A stretch of DNA of 64,000 nucleotides, taken from positions 3,826,124 to 3,890,123 of the forward strand of contig CM051393.1 in assembly GCA_028015245.1 (NCBI GenBank). The letters are read 5' to 3'. Each line of letters starts with the position of its first letter. Position 1 is the first letter of the stretch. The translations under genes and the position numbers were made by a program. Shown piece after piece: positions 12,336 to 25,092 of the stretch. Under the pieces are notes generated by a model. That model saw nothing but the letters and a program-made list of their open reading frames with translations. It was not told where the DNA came from and ran no database searches. The stretch is from Cardamine occulta (Eukaryota; Streptophyta; Magnoliopsida; Brassicales; Brassicaceae).

Positions 12336-13764
12336 ATGAAAACGATTCTATCATCTGAGACGATGGACATTCCCGACGGCGTCGCCATTAAGGTTAACGC
12401 CAAGGTTATTGAAGTTGAAGGTCCACGCGGGAAACTCATTCGTGACTTCAAGCATCTCAATCTCGATTTCCAGTTAATCAAAGACGAAGTCACTGGAAAA
12501 CGTCAGCTCAAGATCGATTCATGGTTCGGTTCTCGTAAGACAAGTGCTTCAATTCGAACTGCTCTAAGCCATGTTGACAATCTCATCGCTGGTGTTACTC
12601 AAGGTTTCCTTTATAAGATGAGGTTTGTGTATGCTCATTTCCCAATCAATGCTTCAATCTCTGGTAACAACAAGTCTATTGAGATCCGTAATTTCCTTGG
12701 TGAGAAAAAGGTAGGTTTTTTATTCATCTGATTTGGTTAATTTCGTTGCTTTTTGATGAAATTTGAGAGTGTTTATGTTTGTGTGAATTGTAATAGGTGA
12801 GGAAGGTTGAGATGTTAGATGGTGTTAAGATTGTTCGATCTGAGAAGGTTAAAGATGAGATTGTTCTTGAAGGAAATGATATTGAGTTAGTTTCAAGGTC
12901 ATGTGCTTTGATCAATCAGGTACTCTTCTTACTCTTTGGTTCTCTTGTTGCTTAGTCTTGAAATGTTGTGAAATCTTGCATTGAGAGAGGAAGATTGATA
13001 AATATATCAGATAGGTTTCTTAAAAATGTATGTAATGGTGTTGAATCTTCTTATTTGTGATGGGTTTTGATTGGCATTGTCATGTTTTGAATAGTAAAGC
13101 TGAAGACTTTGCCTCAAATGTTATGACATCTTGCACTGAGAAGAGTGGTTAATAAGTTGGTGAATCTTTAAAATGATATAGAAAGTAAGGGAAATGTATA
13201 TAATGGTGTTGAATCTTCTTGTTTGTTATGGGTTTGATGGCATTCTCATGTTTTGTATAGTAAAGCTGCGGGCTTTGTCTTAAATGTTATGAAACCTTGA
13301 GTTGAGATCGGAATAGGGGTTAATTAGTACAATGTTTGTGTTTTTCTCAGATGGGGTTTTCTAAAATGTCCTTAGATTGTAAGAGAAATGTATGTAATGG
13401 TGTTGAAACTTCTCATATGTATTGTTCTGTATAGTAAAGCTGCAGACTTTTTGCCTTAAATGTTGTGAAATTTTGCATTGAGATTGGAAGAGTGGTAAGT
13501 AAGTAAAATATTTGTGATGTTCTCAGATTGGTTTCTTTAAAATGTTCTTAGAAAGTAAGAAAGTATGTAATGGTGTTGAATCTAATTTGTGATGAGTTTT
13601 GATTGTGTTGTCATGTTTTGTATAGTAAAGTTACAGACTTTCCCTTCGTCAATACTCTGTTTTTGATCTATGAGCAGAAATGTCATGTCAAGAAGAAGGA
13701 TATTAGGAAGTTTCTTGATGGTATCTATGTGAGCGAGAAGGGCAAGATCGCAGTTGAGGAATGA
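12336..13764 (+). CDS. RPL9: 60S ribosomal protein L9 (uL6)
   Basis: Three exons: 12336-12710, 12797-12919 and 13678-13764, giving exactly 194 residues, the usual length of plant RPL9. The protein starts MKTILSSETMDIPDG and continues GVAIKVNAKVIEVEGPRGKL and DSWFGSRKTSASIRT. It ends DGIYVSEKGKIAVEE and is nearly identical to Arabidopsis RPL9 as remembered. It is a structural protein of the large cytosolic ribosomal subunit near the base of the P-stalk. All introns are GT-AG and in phase 0. Intron 2 is unusually long (758 bp) and internally repetitive. By gene order it is the counterpart of At4g10450. The TTAGGGTTT-like element near 12276 (GCGTTAGGGTTTC), shortly before the start, resembles the telo-box common in ribosomal protein promoters. 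Confidence 0.97.
12960..13660 (+). repeat. Imperfect tandem repeat inside RPL9 intron 2, about 170-195 bp period, four copies
   Basis: The marker AATGGTGTTGAA recurs at 13033, 13202, 13396 and 13569. Between markers each copy has TAGTAAAGCTG..GACTTT, AAATGTTATGA..CTTG and a GAGAT..AAGAGTGG segment in the same order. The copies have diverged by substitutions and small indels. The array fills nearly the whole intron. Confidence 0.8.
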
Positions 13765-15280
13765 AGTTCGCTATTGAAAATGCTACATTAGATTTTATAT
13801 GGTGAAACAGTGATATTCTCGTAGCTTTTTTGTTTACATCTTTCTTATGGATTTTTGTAGTTTTGTTTTTTTTTTTCCTTTTGAACCATTGATGAAGCAA
13901 ACTCATTATCTTTTTTTTTTGTTTTTTTTTTATTTACTCTTTCTGGCAGTAGTTTTGGAGACTATCTTCTTTACTCTTTTCATTTTCTTATTTTGTCAGA
14001 TGTTGAGCTGTTCTATGCTATTTGATAGAAATTGAAAGTAATTTATCTATTCTATATTCTTCAAGCTGGTTTTGTTGTTTGTTGCTGTGAGTGGACATAG
14101 TGATAATGTTGGTGTGTCCTTGTGACATCTTAAAACAATCATATTACCATAACCTTAGTGTTCCAAGTTATCATAGTCTGAGATCAAATGTTTCAACTAT
14201 AAGCTTGTAAGATATAATAAGTTGATATACTATATGGCTTCAGATTTGCGTAGAAAAGCTTATAAAGAATTTTAAATTAGGAATGAGATGAAGAAACAAA
14301 AAACTCAGAGAAGACAGTAAGGATAAGTTAACCTAGGAATCTTTATTGATACACCAGAATACTTATGTCCTAATAAAACCTTGATTTTATTAGCATATAA
14401 GTATATCCAACTGTAATATTTTCATATAGCATCTTTACGTTGATTTTCTCCAACAATATTTGCTTTACACGCCACGTGGTGAGTTTGTCTCTAAGAAGAA
14501 GAAGAAGAAGCAAATAGCCTTGTACGGACTCCTCACAGAGAATGAAGAAAATATTTTGATGGGTTTGGATCCATAGACTATAAAAATCCAATTTTACTTC
14601 AAAATCTCCAACAATTGCCTTAGCCTTCAAGGTAAACCATTACACTCCATACTTTGTGGATACTTCCATTTCTATATACAGTCGTCTCCACAATTTTTTT
14701 GAAGAGTCCATAAAACCTAGTTTTTTTGAAAGTATCAATATCTCTAATCAGCCCTCCATTAGTGTGACAGACAATTATTTTCTTTAGGAAAATGTAGCAC
14801 ATTTATTATTCTTTTCAATCAATCACAACATGGAAAACTTGGAAAAATATCGTGATTGTTTCAAGATTTAATTCCCATACATAAATGTATATTCCAAATA
14901 TAAAGCTTTCATTTAATTCAACATGCAAGATTTGTTTATATATATATATGGTAAAACGAGATTAAAGGAGTTAATAGAGGAAAGTGAGGTTGTTTCTTGG
15001 TCAAAACTCCTATTTTCTCTCTAATTAACTGTTCTTGGCTCTGTTTTTTGCTAAAGAATAGAGACAAATCTCTCATTTTTTTACCTTATTTTTGTTTTTT
15101 TTTTCATTCTTGTTCAATAATCTTTACTATGATCCACTATGGCCTTCTCCTTCTTCATCTTTAATCATAATTTGTAATCTTCACAACATCTACAAAGGAT
15201 TTAATTTTGCCTTTGCTTCTCTGTTTCTGTCTCAGTCTCAGTCTCTAACTCAGATACAGTTTCAGTCTTTACACTCAAGA
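13765..15280. other. RPL9 3' flank and methyltransferase upstream region
   Basis: The first 250 bases are T-rich, as expected for the RPL9 3' UTR. Two minus-strand ORFs at 14370-14802 (86 and 60 residues) overlap and look faintly like a decayed retroelement or RNase H-type sequence, but I cannot assign them. A TATA-rich run (14936-14950) and pyrimidine-rich leader sequence (15000-15280) precede the methyltransferase start. Confidence 0.5.
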
Positions 15281-17484
15281 ATGGCGAAAGAGAACATTGG
15301 TCATCATCACCAAGCAGAAGCAAGAAGAAAGAAACTAACTTTGATTCTTGGTGTAAGCGGACTTTGTATTCTCTTCTACGTTTTAGGCGCATGGCAAAAC
15401 AACAACGTCCCATCATCTTTCTCGAAATTGGGATGCGATACTCAATCAAATCCTTCTTCTTCTTCCTCTTCCTCTTCCTCTTCTTCATCTTCAGACTCAG
15501 CTGAATTAGATTTCAAAAGCCATAATCAGATTGACCACAACGAAGCAAACCAATCCATCAAGTACTTTGAACCATGTGACTTATCTCTCAGTGAGTACAC
15601 TCCTTGCGAAGATCGACAAAGAGGAAGAAGATTTGACAGAAACATGATGAAATATAGAGAAAGACATTGTCCTTCAAAAGATGAGCTTCTCTATTGTTTG
15701 ATTCCTCCACCACCAAACTACAAGATTCCATTCAAATGGCCACAAAGCAGAGACTATGCTTGGTATGACAACATCCCTCACAAGGAACTAAGTGTTGAGA
15801 AAGCAGTCCAAAACTGGATTCAAGTTGAAGGCGACCGGTTTAGATTCCCTGGTGGTGGAACTATGTTTCCTCGTGGAGCCGATGCTTATATCGATGACAT
15901 TGCTAGGCTCATTCCTCTTACTAATGGTGGAATCAGAACAGCTATTGACACTGGATGTGGTGTAAGTTTTTTTAACAATTTGAGTATACTCTTTCCTTTG
16001 TTCATAGATTAACTCAACTCCATATTTATTTAGGTTGCGAGTTTTGGTGCTTACCTCTTGAAAAGAGACATTTTGGCTGTGTCTTTTGCTCCAAGAGATA
16101 CTCATGAAGCTCAGGTTCAGTTTGCTTTAGAACGCGGAGTTCCTGCGATAATCGGGATCATGGGATCAAAAAGACTTCCTTATCCAGCTAGAGCTTTTGA
16201 TCTTGCTCATTGTTCTCGATGTTTGATCCCTTGGTTTAAAAATGGTAATAGAAAAAACTCATTTATCTGTTCATAACTAAGGAAGAAACATAACACCAAA
16301 ATCTTTTGTAGATGGTTTGTACCTAATGGAGGTTGATCGGATTTTGAGACCGGGCGGTTACTGGATCCTCTCGGGTCCACCGATCAACTGGAAACAGTAC
16401 TGGAGAGGGTGGGAAAGAACAGAGGAAGATTTGAAACAAGAACAAGATTCAATAGAAGATGTAGCAAAGAGTCTTTGTTGGAAGAAAGTTACTGAAAAAG
16501 GTGACTTATCCATTTGGCAAAAACCTCTCAATCACATAGAGTGTAAGAAGCTCAAAGAAAATAATAAATCACCTCCGATATGCAATTTGGATAAAGCTCC
16601 TCCGGATTTCGCTTGGTAATTCCCATCTCACACCACCTTCATATATCTAACTTTATATGAACGAGTAAAAAAACTTGGTCTTCTCTGTTTTAGGTATAAA
16701 GACTTGGAATCTTGTGTAATACCATTACCAGAAACAAGCAATCCAGATGAATCAGCAGGCGGTGCGCTCGAGGATTGGCCAGACCGAGCATTCGCGGTTC
16801 CTCCAAGAATCCTAAGAGGAACAATACAAGACATAAACGCGGAGAAATTTAGAGAAGACAACGAACTTTGGAAAGATAGAATAGCACATTACAAGAAGAT
16901 AATACCCGAGCTTTCACATGGAAGATTCAGGAACATAATGGATATGAATGCTTACCTCGGCGGATTCGCAGCATCCATGCTGAAATATCCATCATGGGTC
17001 ATGAATGTTGTCCCGGTAGACGCAGAGAAACAAACATTAGGTGTAATCTACGAGCGTGGATTGATAGGAACGTATCAAGATTGGTGTGAAGGATTCTCAA
17101 CGTATCCAAGAACTTATGATATGATTCATGCAGGAGGATTGTTCAGTTTATATGATAACAGGTAAAAGTTTTATAGCTTTCCAACTCAAAAACTATATCC
17201 GTTATATAAATATACTATTAACTAATGAAATGTTTTTTTAATGTATGAGAAGGTGTAATTTGACATTGATATTGTTGGAGATGGATCGAATACTAAGACC
17301 AGAAGGAACTGTTGTGTTGAGAGATAATGTGGAAATGTTGACTAAGGTAGAGAAGATAATGAAGGGCATGAAATGGAAGACTCAAATTATGGATCATGAG
17401 AAAGGTCCGTTTAATCCTGAGAAGATTCTTGTTGCTGTTAAAACTTATTGGACTGGTCAACCTTCTAACAACAACAACAACTAG
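15281..17484 (+). CDS. PMT/QUA2-type putative methyltransferase, Golgi type II membrane protein
   Basis: Five exons (15281-15961, 16034-16244, 16312-16615, 16694-17161, 17253-17484) give 631 residues, normal for this family (DUF248/Methyltransf_29). The start MAKENIGHHHQAEARRKK was chosen because it precedes a single signal anchor (LTLILGVSGLCILFYVLGAW, residues about 19-38). A longer open frame upstream reads through the leader. A poly-Ser stem follows, then EPCDLSLSEYTPCEDRQR and the SAM-binding segment AIDTGCGVASFGAYL, built by splicing exons 1 and 2. LYLMEVDRILRPGGYWILSG and LLEMDRILRPEGTVVLRD are the two characteristic post-motif repeats. Members are implicated in methylation of Golgi-made pectin. 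By order it corresponds to At4g10440 (PMT17, if I recall the symbol correctly). All junctions are GT-AG. Confidence 0.95.
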
Positions 17485-19230
17485 TGTTCCAACACTCTGG
17501 AACTCGAATTCTCTTTTTTTTTTTCTTTTTCTTTACGAACATTTTTTTTTGTTGTTGTTTTTTTTTTAATATACTAATTAGGTTTAGACCCAAACGTTTT
17601 TAAGTAATTTATTTACTATAGATTTTATAATTATTTGGAAGTGTTATTTAATTTAGTTAAACGTATTTTAATTATTTATACGCATATTTGAAAATTAAAA
17701 ATTCTCTTTACTATATAAAAAATGTGATATTAAAAAAAATGAGTTATTCACAATGTTTTTATAAAATACTAAACCAGACTATCTTATGGATCACTAGGTT
17801 ACCCTGTTGAGCGCGGGTCAATCTGAATCAACCACGAATAAATAAAAATTATATATATATATATATATGTATAGTCATATAAATATAAAGTAAAACGACT
17901 CATACTATTTTTAAGAAAGTATAATATCCAACAATAACAAAAATGCCTCAAATTTTTTAAACCAAAATTAAGCATAAAAGATAATACCAAAACTGTAAAA
18001 ATTTATCGAAAAAGTGAAAAAAACTAATAAAACATCATAACATGAAGATAAATTATTTATAATATGACATAACCGATTGTTAAAAAATAAACAAATATTC
18101 AAATAAATTATTATAATACAAGAGCATTTGACATATTATATTTTATTTTATTGATCATAAAAACTGCAAAAATATAGAGAATATTTATTATTATACAATA
18201 TGAACAATATGAAGAGATAATAACGATAATAAATGAGGACAAAAAATTATAGAAACACATATATTAATTTCAGAAAAAACAAGTGGGGTAATCGTATATA
18301 TACGTTTTAAAAGAACTGAAAAAATTATAAAAATAACTATAAAACATTATTTTAATTTTTATTCTCAAAATCAAAAAAATTATTTGTATTAAAAGATTCT
18401 AAAATCTAAAATCTGAAATATTCTGACAAAAATTTTTTTACCAACAATCCAATGGCCCGGTTGAACCAACCGGATAACAGGTTCATAACTAATTTTTTAA
18501 TTTTAATATTGGTGGATTTTAGAATTAAATCCTAACCAGAATAGTATCTTGGTCCCAAGTTAATCGGTCGGACATGCCAATCCATCCAGACTAGACGTGG
18601 AAACTCTGGCTCTTCGTAAACCAAACTTTTCATTCAAAAAGCCACTTGCAATTCAACCACCAAATAATCAACGTTACACTGGCTAGTGTCAAGTGTCTCT
18701 TTTTTTTCCTCCTCACACTGTCTAGTGGCCCTTACTACTTACTAGAAATAATCAGCATCCGAATGTTAATTCCATTTTTGTATAATTAGAAATGAAGTCG
18801 ACCCCAAAAAACCCCATCACCTCATATTTTTTGTTTAAACATTTCTGTCCATTTTGGGTCTTGTAATATGTGCCCAAGAACAATCAAATGATATCTGTCT
18901 ATAAGTCCTAAATGAGCCTTATCCTAACAGGAAACATATCATAAAAACATCAGTCTTGTTATTTATTGTTGGTCATGAAGTAGATAAGATATCAAGAATT
19001 TAAAGCTTACCACAGAGAAATCAATGTATTCGATATTTTATTGTACATTAATATAAAAATGCAAACATTAAAACATTAATATATATAAAAAAATCCAAAA
19101 AAAAAAAAAAAAAAAAACAGAATCAAACATTTCTTCTTCTTTGTTGCGTTTTCGAGAACAAACCAATTTCAATCAAATCCTCTGCAAATCCTAAATCCGA
19201 TCTTAATCTTCACAATCAAAACAACAATCC
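17485..19230. other. Intergenic between methyltransferase and TMPIT genes
   Basis: No gene is visible. The region contains the dispersed GCGGGTC-type repeat listed at 17795-18490 and a poly(A) run at 19098-19118. A pyrimidine-rich leader sits immediately before the TMPIT start. Confidence 0.6.
17795..18490. mobile_element. Dispersed non-autonomous element with GGGTC-rich ends (copy 1)
   Basis: The left end has GGTTACCCTGTTGAGCGCGG and the right end GGTTGAACCAACCGGATAAC, which read as diverged inverted termini around an AT-rich core with a (TA)n run. The left 150 bases recur at 55371-55530 with the same order: a GCGGGTT segment, a TA microsatellite, then ATAAATATAAAGTAA and CATACTAT. The class is unknown. 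Two copies in 64 kb show it is a mobile family. Confidence 0.5.
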
Positions 19231-22200
19231 ATGGAAGTTGAAGAAGAAGTTAAACGAATCATAGATGAGGTTAAAGAGCTTCATGACTCCGCCGCTTCTT
19301 TCATCTCATCTTCTTCTCAACAAGAGAGCTCTCTCCGTCAAAAAGCCTCCTCCGTTGATTCCTCAATCCGTCGTCTCCACTCTACTCTCATCTCCAATAA
19401 AAATCTCGATCCTAAGCTCGTCGAGAAGGCAATTCTTCTAAATCTCTCTTAATCTCTCTCCCTTTCTTGAATTTTCTCGATTATTGAATCTTGTGTGTTA
19501 CAGCATGAGGAAGATCTACATCGTGCTAGATGCATGCTTGTTGATGGAGATACATCTTCATTTCTCCCATCAAAACCTCAAGGTGTGTTGTAATGATCAC
19601 TTCAAAATGATCCAGTCTTGTATTTTCAATTTTGTTTTTTGATTCATCTAATTGAGTGAAACAGGACGATTCGTGAGAATGTTCTTGGGACCTATAAATG
19701 TACGAGCTTTGCGTAGAGATATTCAGCTTAAAGTTAAAGAAGAATACAATAGCTACAGAGTTAGTATTTTTCTTGCTTGCATGTCTCTTCAATGTTCGAT
19801 TTAAACCATGTTTTTGTTCGGGTTTATCTCATTGTGTTTGATTTGTTTTTTTTGTTGATGGAACAGGACAAGACTGCTCTTCTTTTTCTGTTTTTCCCTG
19901 CAGCACTTTTGATTCTTAGATCTTATTATTGGAATGGATGTTTACCTGCGTTTCCTGTTCAGCTTTATGAGGTAATATAAGCGTTTTGATTTGGGTTTTT
20001 TTGAATATTGTTATATGTGTTGTGGTTCTTGAGATTGATGTGTAAAGTTTTTTCCTTTTTTTCATTAGGCTTGGCTTTTGTTTCTCTATGCTGGTTTGGT
20101 TATGCGAGAGAACATATTAAGAGCTAATGGGAGCGATATCCGTTCATGGTACTCTTTCTTATTCGATTATGACTGTTATTGATCTCTTAAGTTTCTCTCT
20201 GATCTTGCTGTTGAGTGCTACTTTTGATTTTAAGGCCTATTTAGGGAGCGGAGGTGTCACTAGTTAAGGCCATAAGACAGAAATTTTAATTTTGGAGATG
20301 GTAATGTGTGTATCTCAGGGTGATGTGTCATTCCTGTATGTTGAACTTAGGTCCTATGCATACCAAGCTTGTGAAGTTTAATGAAAGTCTTAGGACATAA
20401 CTTAGTTAGAAAATATTGTGTTTATTAAGAGTGTTATGTCATGCTATAGTGTGGATCTTAGATTCTATATTCACTAATCACATGTGTTGCTCCTATGGTC
20501 GTTTTGGTTTTTGGCTATCCTCATCTATCTCTTTTGCTTATCTATTCTGTTTGCTGCTGATTCAACTCACTAATTCATTGTTTATTTATTTTTGAAAATA
20601 GATCTATTTTGCTGTGTTTCGTGCTTTACATTTAGTAAAATATCCATTTTGAATGTCATTTAAGATGGCTATGGTGACCATCTATGTGAATAACTAGTAA
20701 ATGTTGGGTGTAGGCTTGACAAGAAGCCTACATGTTTTGCTTCTGTTAGTTGGCACCTCTTTAGAATCTATTGTTAAGTCAAGGACATCATAGTCAGAGT
20801 GAATAACTAGATTCTCTATTTGAAATATAGTGTATCATGTGCCTCGTCGTGTGCCATGGCGATTAGCGAACATGTGAATATTCTCCTCTGAAGGGTCTCT
20901 TTAATTTGGTATAGAAGCATAGACATGTGTACCGGAAACGGAAGCTTATATGTTTTTTTTCAAGTAGAAATTCGATCTCTAAACATTTCAGTATTTAAGT
21001 TAATGAAAGCTGTAGCTTCCATGGATCTTCTTTATAGAAGCATAAACATGGTTTAATGGTTTTTTCTTTGTCTGAATTGATTTAGCGGTGTTCTGTTTCT
21101 CTTATAAAGTATTCTCATGGATTGTTTTGCAGGTGGCTATATCATCACTATTGTGCCATGGCGATGGCCCTTGTCAGCCTCACATGGGAAATCGAAGGTC
21201 AACCAAACTGTGTCCAGAAACAAGTAATGCTTGGAGTTATTTCTTTTTGTGTTGACTAAAAATTCACAAAGTAAAATGTCATGAGTGAGTTCAATCTTCT
21301 ACAGAGAGGTGTCCATCTTTTCCTGCAATGGGCTATGATGCAAGGTGTTGCCATGCTTCTGCAAAACAGATACCAACGCCAAAGATTATACACTCGCATT
21401 GCACTGGGAAAGGTGCCTTATTATGTGCATTTTTTTCCTTCAATCCCAAATTTTTTATCCGCTTTTTATGAAATAGCTATAAAGTTAACGCTGTGATTAT
21501 GTTCAGGCTAAAAGGATGGATGTCGTATGGGGAGAAACGGCTGGAGTTGATGGACAATTATGGTTGTTATGTCCTATACTGTTCATTTTACAGGTGAGCT
21601 TTTTGCTGTAGATTTATGAATTAATTTTATGCTAAAACATTTCAAAGCTTTTCATTTGCTCTACCATACATCAGGCTAGAGTGGTTTGCTGGTTGTTTCA
21701 ACGCCTTCGTTCTCGTTAACTACTGAGAACATTTCCTTGGCTTTTGTAAATCCAATGAAACCCATCAATACTATAGATTCTGTATACTCCCAAGCATGAG
21801 TTTCGAAGTCAAAATCACTCTTTCAAGATATTTTATAAGTTAATTAGATTTTATGATATTAATGAAACTTGTCAAATGGCTTGTACAATAGAAAAAACTT
21901 TGCGCGGTTTATACTCATAATGTTAAGGTGTTTCTGTTTAACCTATTTGGCTTAACAATGTTTAAAACTTTTTGGCAAAACTCAGGGGTTTGAAGCATAC
22001 GTTGGACTGCAGTTGCTAAGGGCAACATTAACTGGAGTTGTTGCTGAATGGCAGGTATAATATTTTCAGTCTTTTAGCATTATTTCCAACGAGGTTATTC
22101 TCGGTATGAGCCGATAATCCTAATTTAATAGAGAACAGATATATAAAAAAAGTAAGTAAAAGTAACAGAAATTGAATTGAAATGTTGACAACTTTGTCGA

Positions 22201-22339
22201 TTTTCAGGTTATGGTTTGTGGTATTCTTCTGGTAGTGATGGCTGTTGGGAACTTCATAAACACAGTAGAGACACTAATGGCAAAATCAAGAGTTAAGGCA
22301 AAGATAAAAAGAAGTAAAAGCAGAGCAGAGCTTAATTAG
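19231..22339 (+). CDS. TMPIT-like multi-pass membrane protein (TMEM120 family)
   Basis: Ten exons: 19231-19428, 19504-19582, 19665-19759, 19867-19971, 20069-20148, 21133-21223, 21305-21412, 21507-21593, 21986-22054 and 22208-22339. They give 347 residues with all phases consistent. The N-terminal 110 residues are coiled-coil (MEVEEEVKRIIDEVKEL). They are followed by hydrophobic segments such as ALLFLFFPAALLILRSY, LLFLYAGLVMRENILRANGS, LFLQWAMMQGVAMLLQNRYQ and the C-terminal VMVCGILLVVMAVGNFI. The protein ends in a basic tail (KRSKSRAEL). TMEM120 proteins are nuclear-envelope/ER membrane proteins with a CoA-binding fold; the plant role is not established. Intron 1 starts with GC rather than GT (AAG|GCAATT), and intron 5 is nearly 1 kb. 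It is the positional counterpart of At4g10430. Confidence 0.95.
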
Positions 22340-24521
22340 ACTTCACAAGTCTCAACTTTGGAATATATATTTGTATTTCTTTTTTTTTTTTTTTTTTTTT
22401 TTTTGCAATTCATAAATTTTTGTTTTCTTAGGTCACAAAAAGTCACATCCTTGGGATTCTGAAAACTAAGAACATCTTTTTTTTTCTGTGTAAATGGAAG
22501 TGGCAGTTGATATGTTGAAGGATTTGTGTTGTCTTTATACAATTTTCCACTAACAATTTGTAGGTTTTCTAAGTGTTTTGTTTTCAATTGGTACTTCGTT
22601 CCAGAGTTTAAGGTTTCAAACGGGTGTGGCGGATTGGATCGCTTTAGTTAGTAAGTGGCGTGGACAGATAAAAAAAAAAAAAAGCCTTCACCAAATTAAC
22701 TATACATTAATTTTTACAAATAAGTAAACTCAATCTGTGGTGGATTGTTGTCCGCCTCAAAAATTGAATGGTCTAGTATGCTAATTCTTTTCAAAGCTTA
22801 AGTGTTTTGCTGTTATATGTTTTGTCCAGTTTGAAATCTAAGATTCTAAAGATGGAAAATGGTGCATTTGAATGTTGGATGCTAGCACAAAATTTTCAAA
22901 CATACAAGCTGTTTATTTCACATCTATAATATAATTGGGTCAGGTCCAACTTTTTAGACCCACAATTAGTGAGCCTAATACTGACCCAGTCACGATAACC
23001 TCTTTATTTAGCATTTAATGTCATTAAATTTAAGAGTAGACTGTCGGTGATTGGTTGTTTTTTTTGGAGTATGTTACTGAGTCTACAATAGCATCTTTCA
23101 CGTTTTCTCTAAAAGAAAAAGAAAAAAAAAAAAAAAAAAAAGAAAGCTACAGAAGATCTAACCTTCTGATTTGACGACATTATTAAATAGTGGAGCCAAA
23201 GTAGTTTGTTTTTTAAAACATAAATGAAAAGTATTAGGACAATGATTCTCCAACTCTTCGTGATGTAAGCGTGTGTATAAGACTCGTCTACATATTTAAG
23301 AAGTTTATTGCGAAGCGATGAATATGTGGCCTCATTAAATTTCTTCTTTTTTATAGAAAATTTTAATTAGTATATATTCTTTCTTTGATTAAAATATATT
23401 TTGAAAACATTCAGAAAAATATAACTAGTAAGGATAGTGTGAAAAGTAAGTGCAATCATAAATTAATTATGTGTGTTTGGTTTGTTTTATAGAATTTTAA
23501 TCTAATATTGGTTTCATTATTGATTACATTTAGTTTTTAACTACACCTAATATCTCAAAATGATGCCAAAAGATTTTAATTTTAAAATATGTGTTACTTT
23601 AACAAAACGTTATGAGAACGAAATATGATTAAAAATGAAAAGGTATGTTAAAAATGAAAAGTGCCAACTAAATAGGAACAAAGACAATGAAATACAAATG
23701 TGGAATCAAAAAGGAAAATAAAGATAAAATTGTATGGTCGATTTGAACAAGAGAGACAAATGCCACTAGATTAGCATAGTTTTTTCAAAAGGTGGACTCA
23801 ACATATTGATATATCTAAGAATCTTATATAAAAAACATATTAATATTTAATTAAATATTGTTTAAAACACAATACTTTATATCTTTCAAGGATGAGCCGG
23901 CTTAGTATACGTAAATGTACTATAAACAAAAACAAATTGAAGACCTGGGAGGAGGAAACTCATCACATTTGCATGTGACAAAGTAAAAGCAAGTGAATTG
24001 TTTTATCAAAAAGTTATTAATAGTTTTATATATTTAATTAAATCTATAAGATTTCTTTTAAAAAATCAGGATAAAACCATTTTTCAAGATTTGTGAATAT
24101 AGCATTGGAAAGAGAGAGAGAAAGTTGATAAAAACAAATACTAGAACTGATGAATGCACATGTATTGTAAATTCGCGAAATATGTTCAAAACCTTAAGAA
24201 AAAAAAAAAATACGAACGAGAAATTTTCTGAAACGAATACCTTTTTGACTTTGGTTTTTTTTATTAATCTGATGATTCCATTACAAACGATTAGACTCCT
24301 TTAATTTAGACCTTAAAATAGGTACGATATGATTGGAAATATGCAAATGAATTATATTGTACAGTGATGGGGTGCACATGCCATTTAAATGGAAAAAAAA
24401 GAAGAGAATTTTCCATTGGTGACTTGATTCATTCCCTAATGAAAATTGTAATATAAGCCTCTGGCCCGTGAGATTCCTTAGCTTATTCTAATTTAGGCTC
24501 CAAAACATATCACTTTGAATA

Positions 24522-24593
24522 ACATGTCATATAATAGTCCATATAATGATCAATGAATCATGTCGTATAATAGTCCATGTAATGATAAATGAA
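24522..24593. repeat. 36-bp tandem duplication
   Basis: ATGTCATATAATAGTCCATA followed by TAATGATCAATGAATC is repeated as ATGTCGTATAATAGTCCATG with TAATGATAAATGAAG. Two adjacent copies differ at a few positions. Non-coding. Confidence 0.7.
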
Positions 24594-24837
24594 GAACACA
24601 GGAGGAGGGAACAAATGGATTAAAAGTTATATTATTCAGTAACATTTAAATACTTAGTTCAAACCTCTAATCCAATAAGTGTTTTGAATAAAATGATAAT
24701 TCTCGGTTCACCTTATGTGTAGCCTGATATATTCACGGAAGTTGTTAAAATCCTTATATACTATCTTAACAAGATATTATATGAAAGGATTTCAATATAC
24801 CTTCTGAAATGGAGTTACAAACTCATACATGAATGGA

Positions 24838-25092
24838 GGATCCTTTCGTTGACTAAATCGGGAGATAGAGAATGAAATTTGTTTATTGTAAGACCCTTAA
24901 TGTGGTAATCATCTTCATCTTGGAAAAGATGGACATAAACATTATTGTCGAATGACATATATAGAAACACAAGGTAAAAGATAGGAAGTAAGTAAATAGA
25001 TAGGAGGATCCTTTCGTTGACTACATCGCGAGATAGAGAATGAAATTTGTTTATTGTAAGACCCTTAATGTGGTAATCATCTTCATCTTGGA
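24838..25092. repeat. Direct repeat pair of about 86 bp, 165 bp apart
   Basis: The segment beginning GGATCCTTTCGTTGACTA and ending CATCTTCATCTTGG occurs at about 24838-24923 and 25004-25090, with only two or three differences. The minus-strand open frame across both (24815-25249) therefore encodes the same peptide twice (DEDDYHIKGLTINKFHSLS). No family is recognised. The pair could be a duplication within a retroelement remnant. Confidence 0.7.

Noticed and set aside
14370..14802. Two overlapping minus-strand ORFs (86 and 60 codons)
   Set aside because: A faint resemblance to retroelement RNase H-type sequence only; no motif could be confirmed, so not called as a gene.
15201..15488. 95-codon minus-strand frame, Lys/Arg/Glu-rich
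   Set aside because: Antisense of the Ser-rich stem and pyrimidine-rich leader of the methyltransferase; low complexity, no homology.
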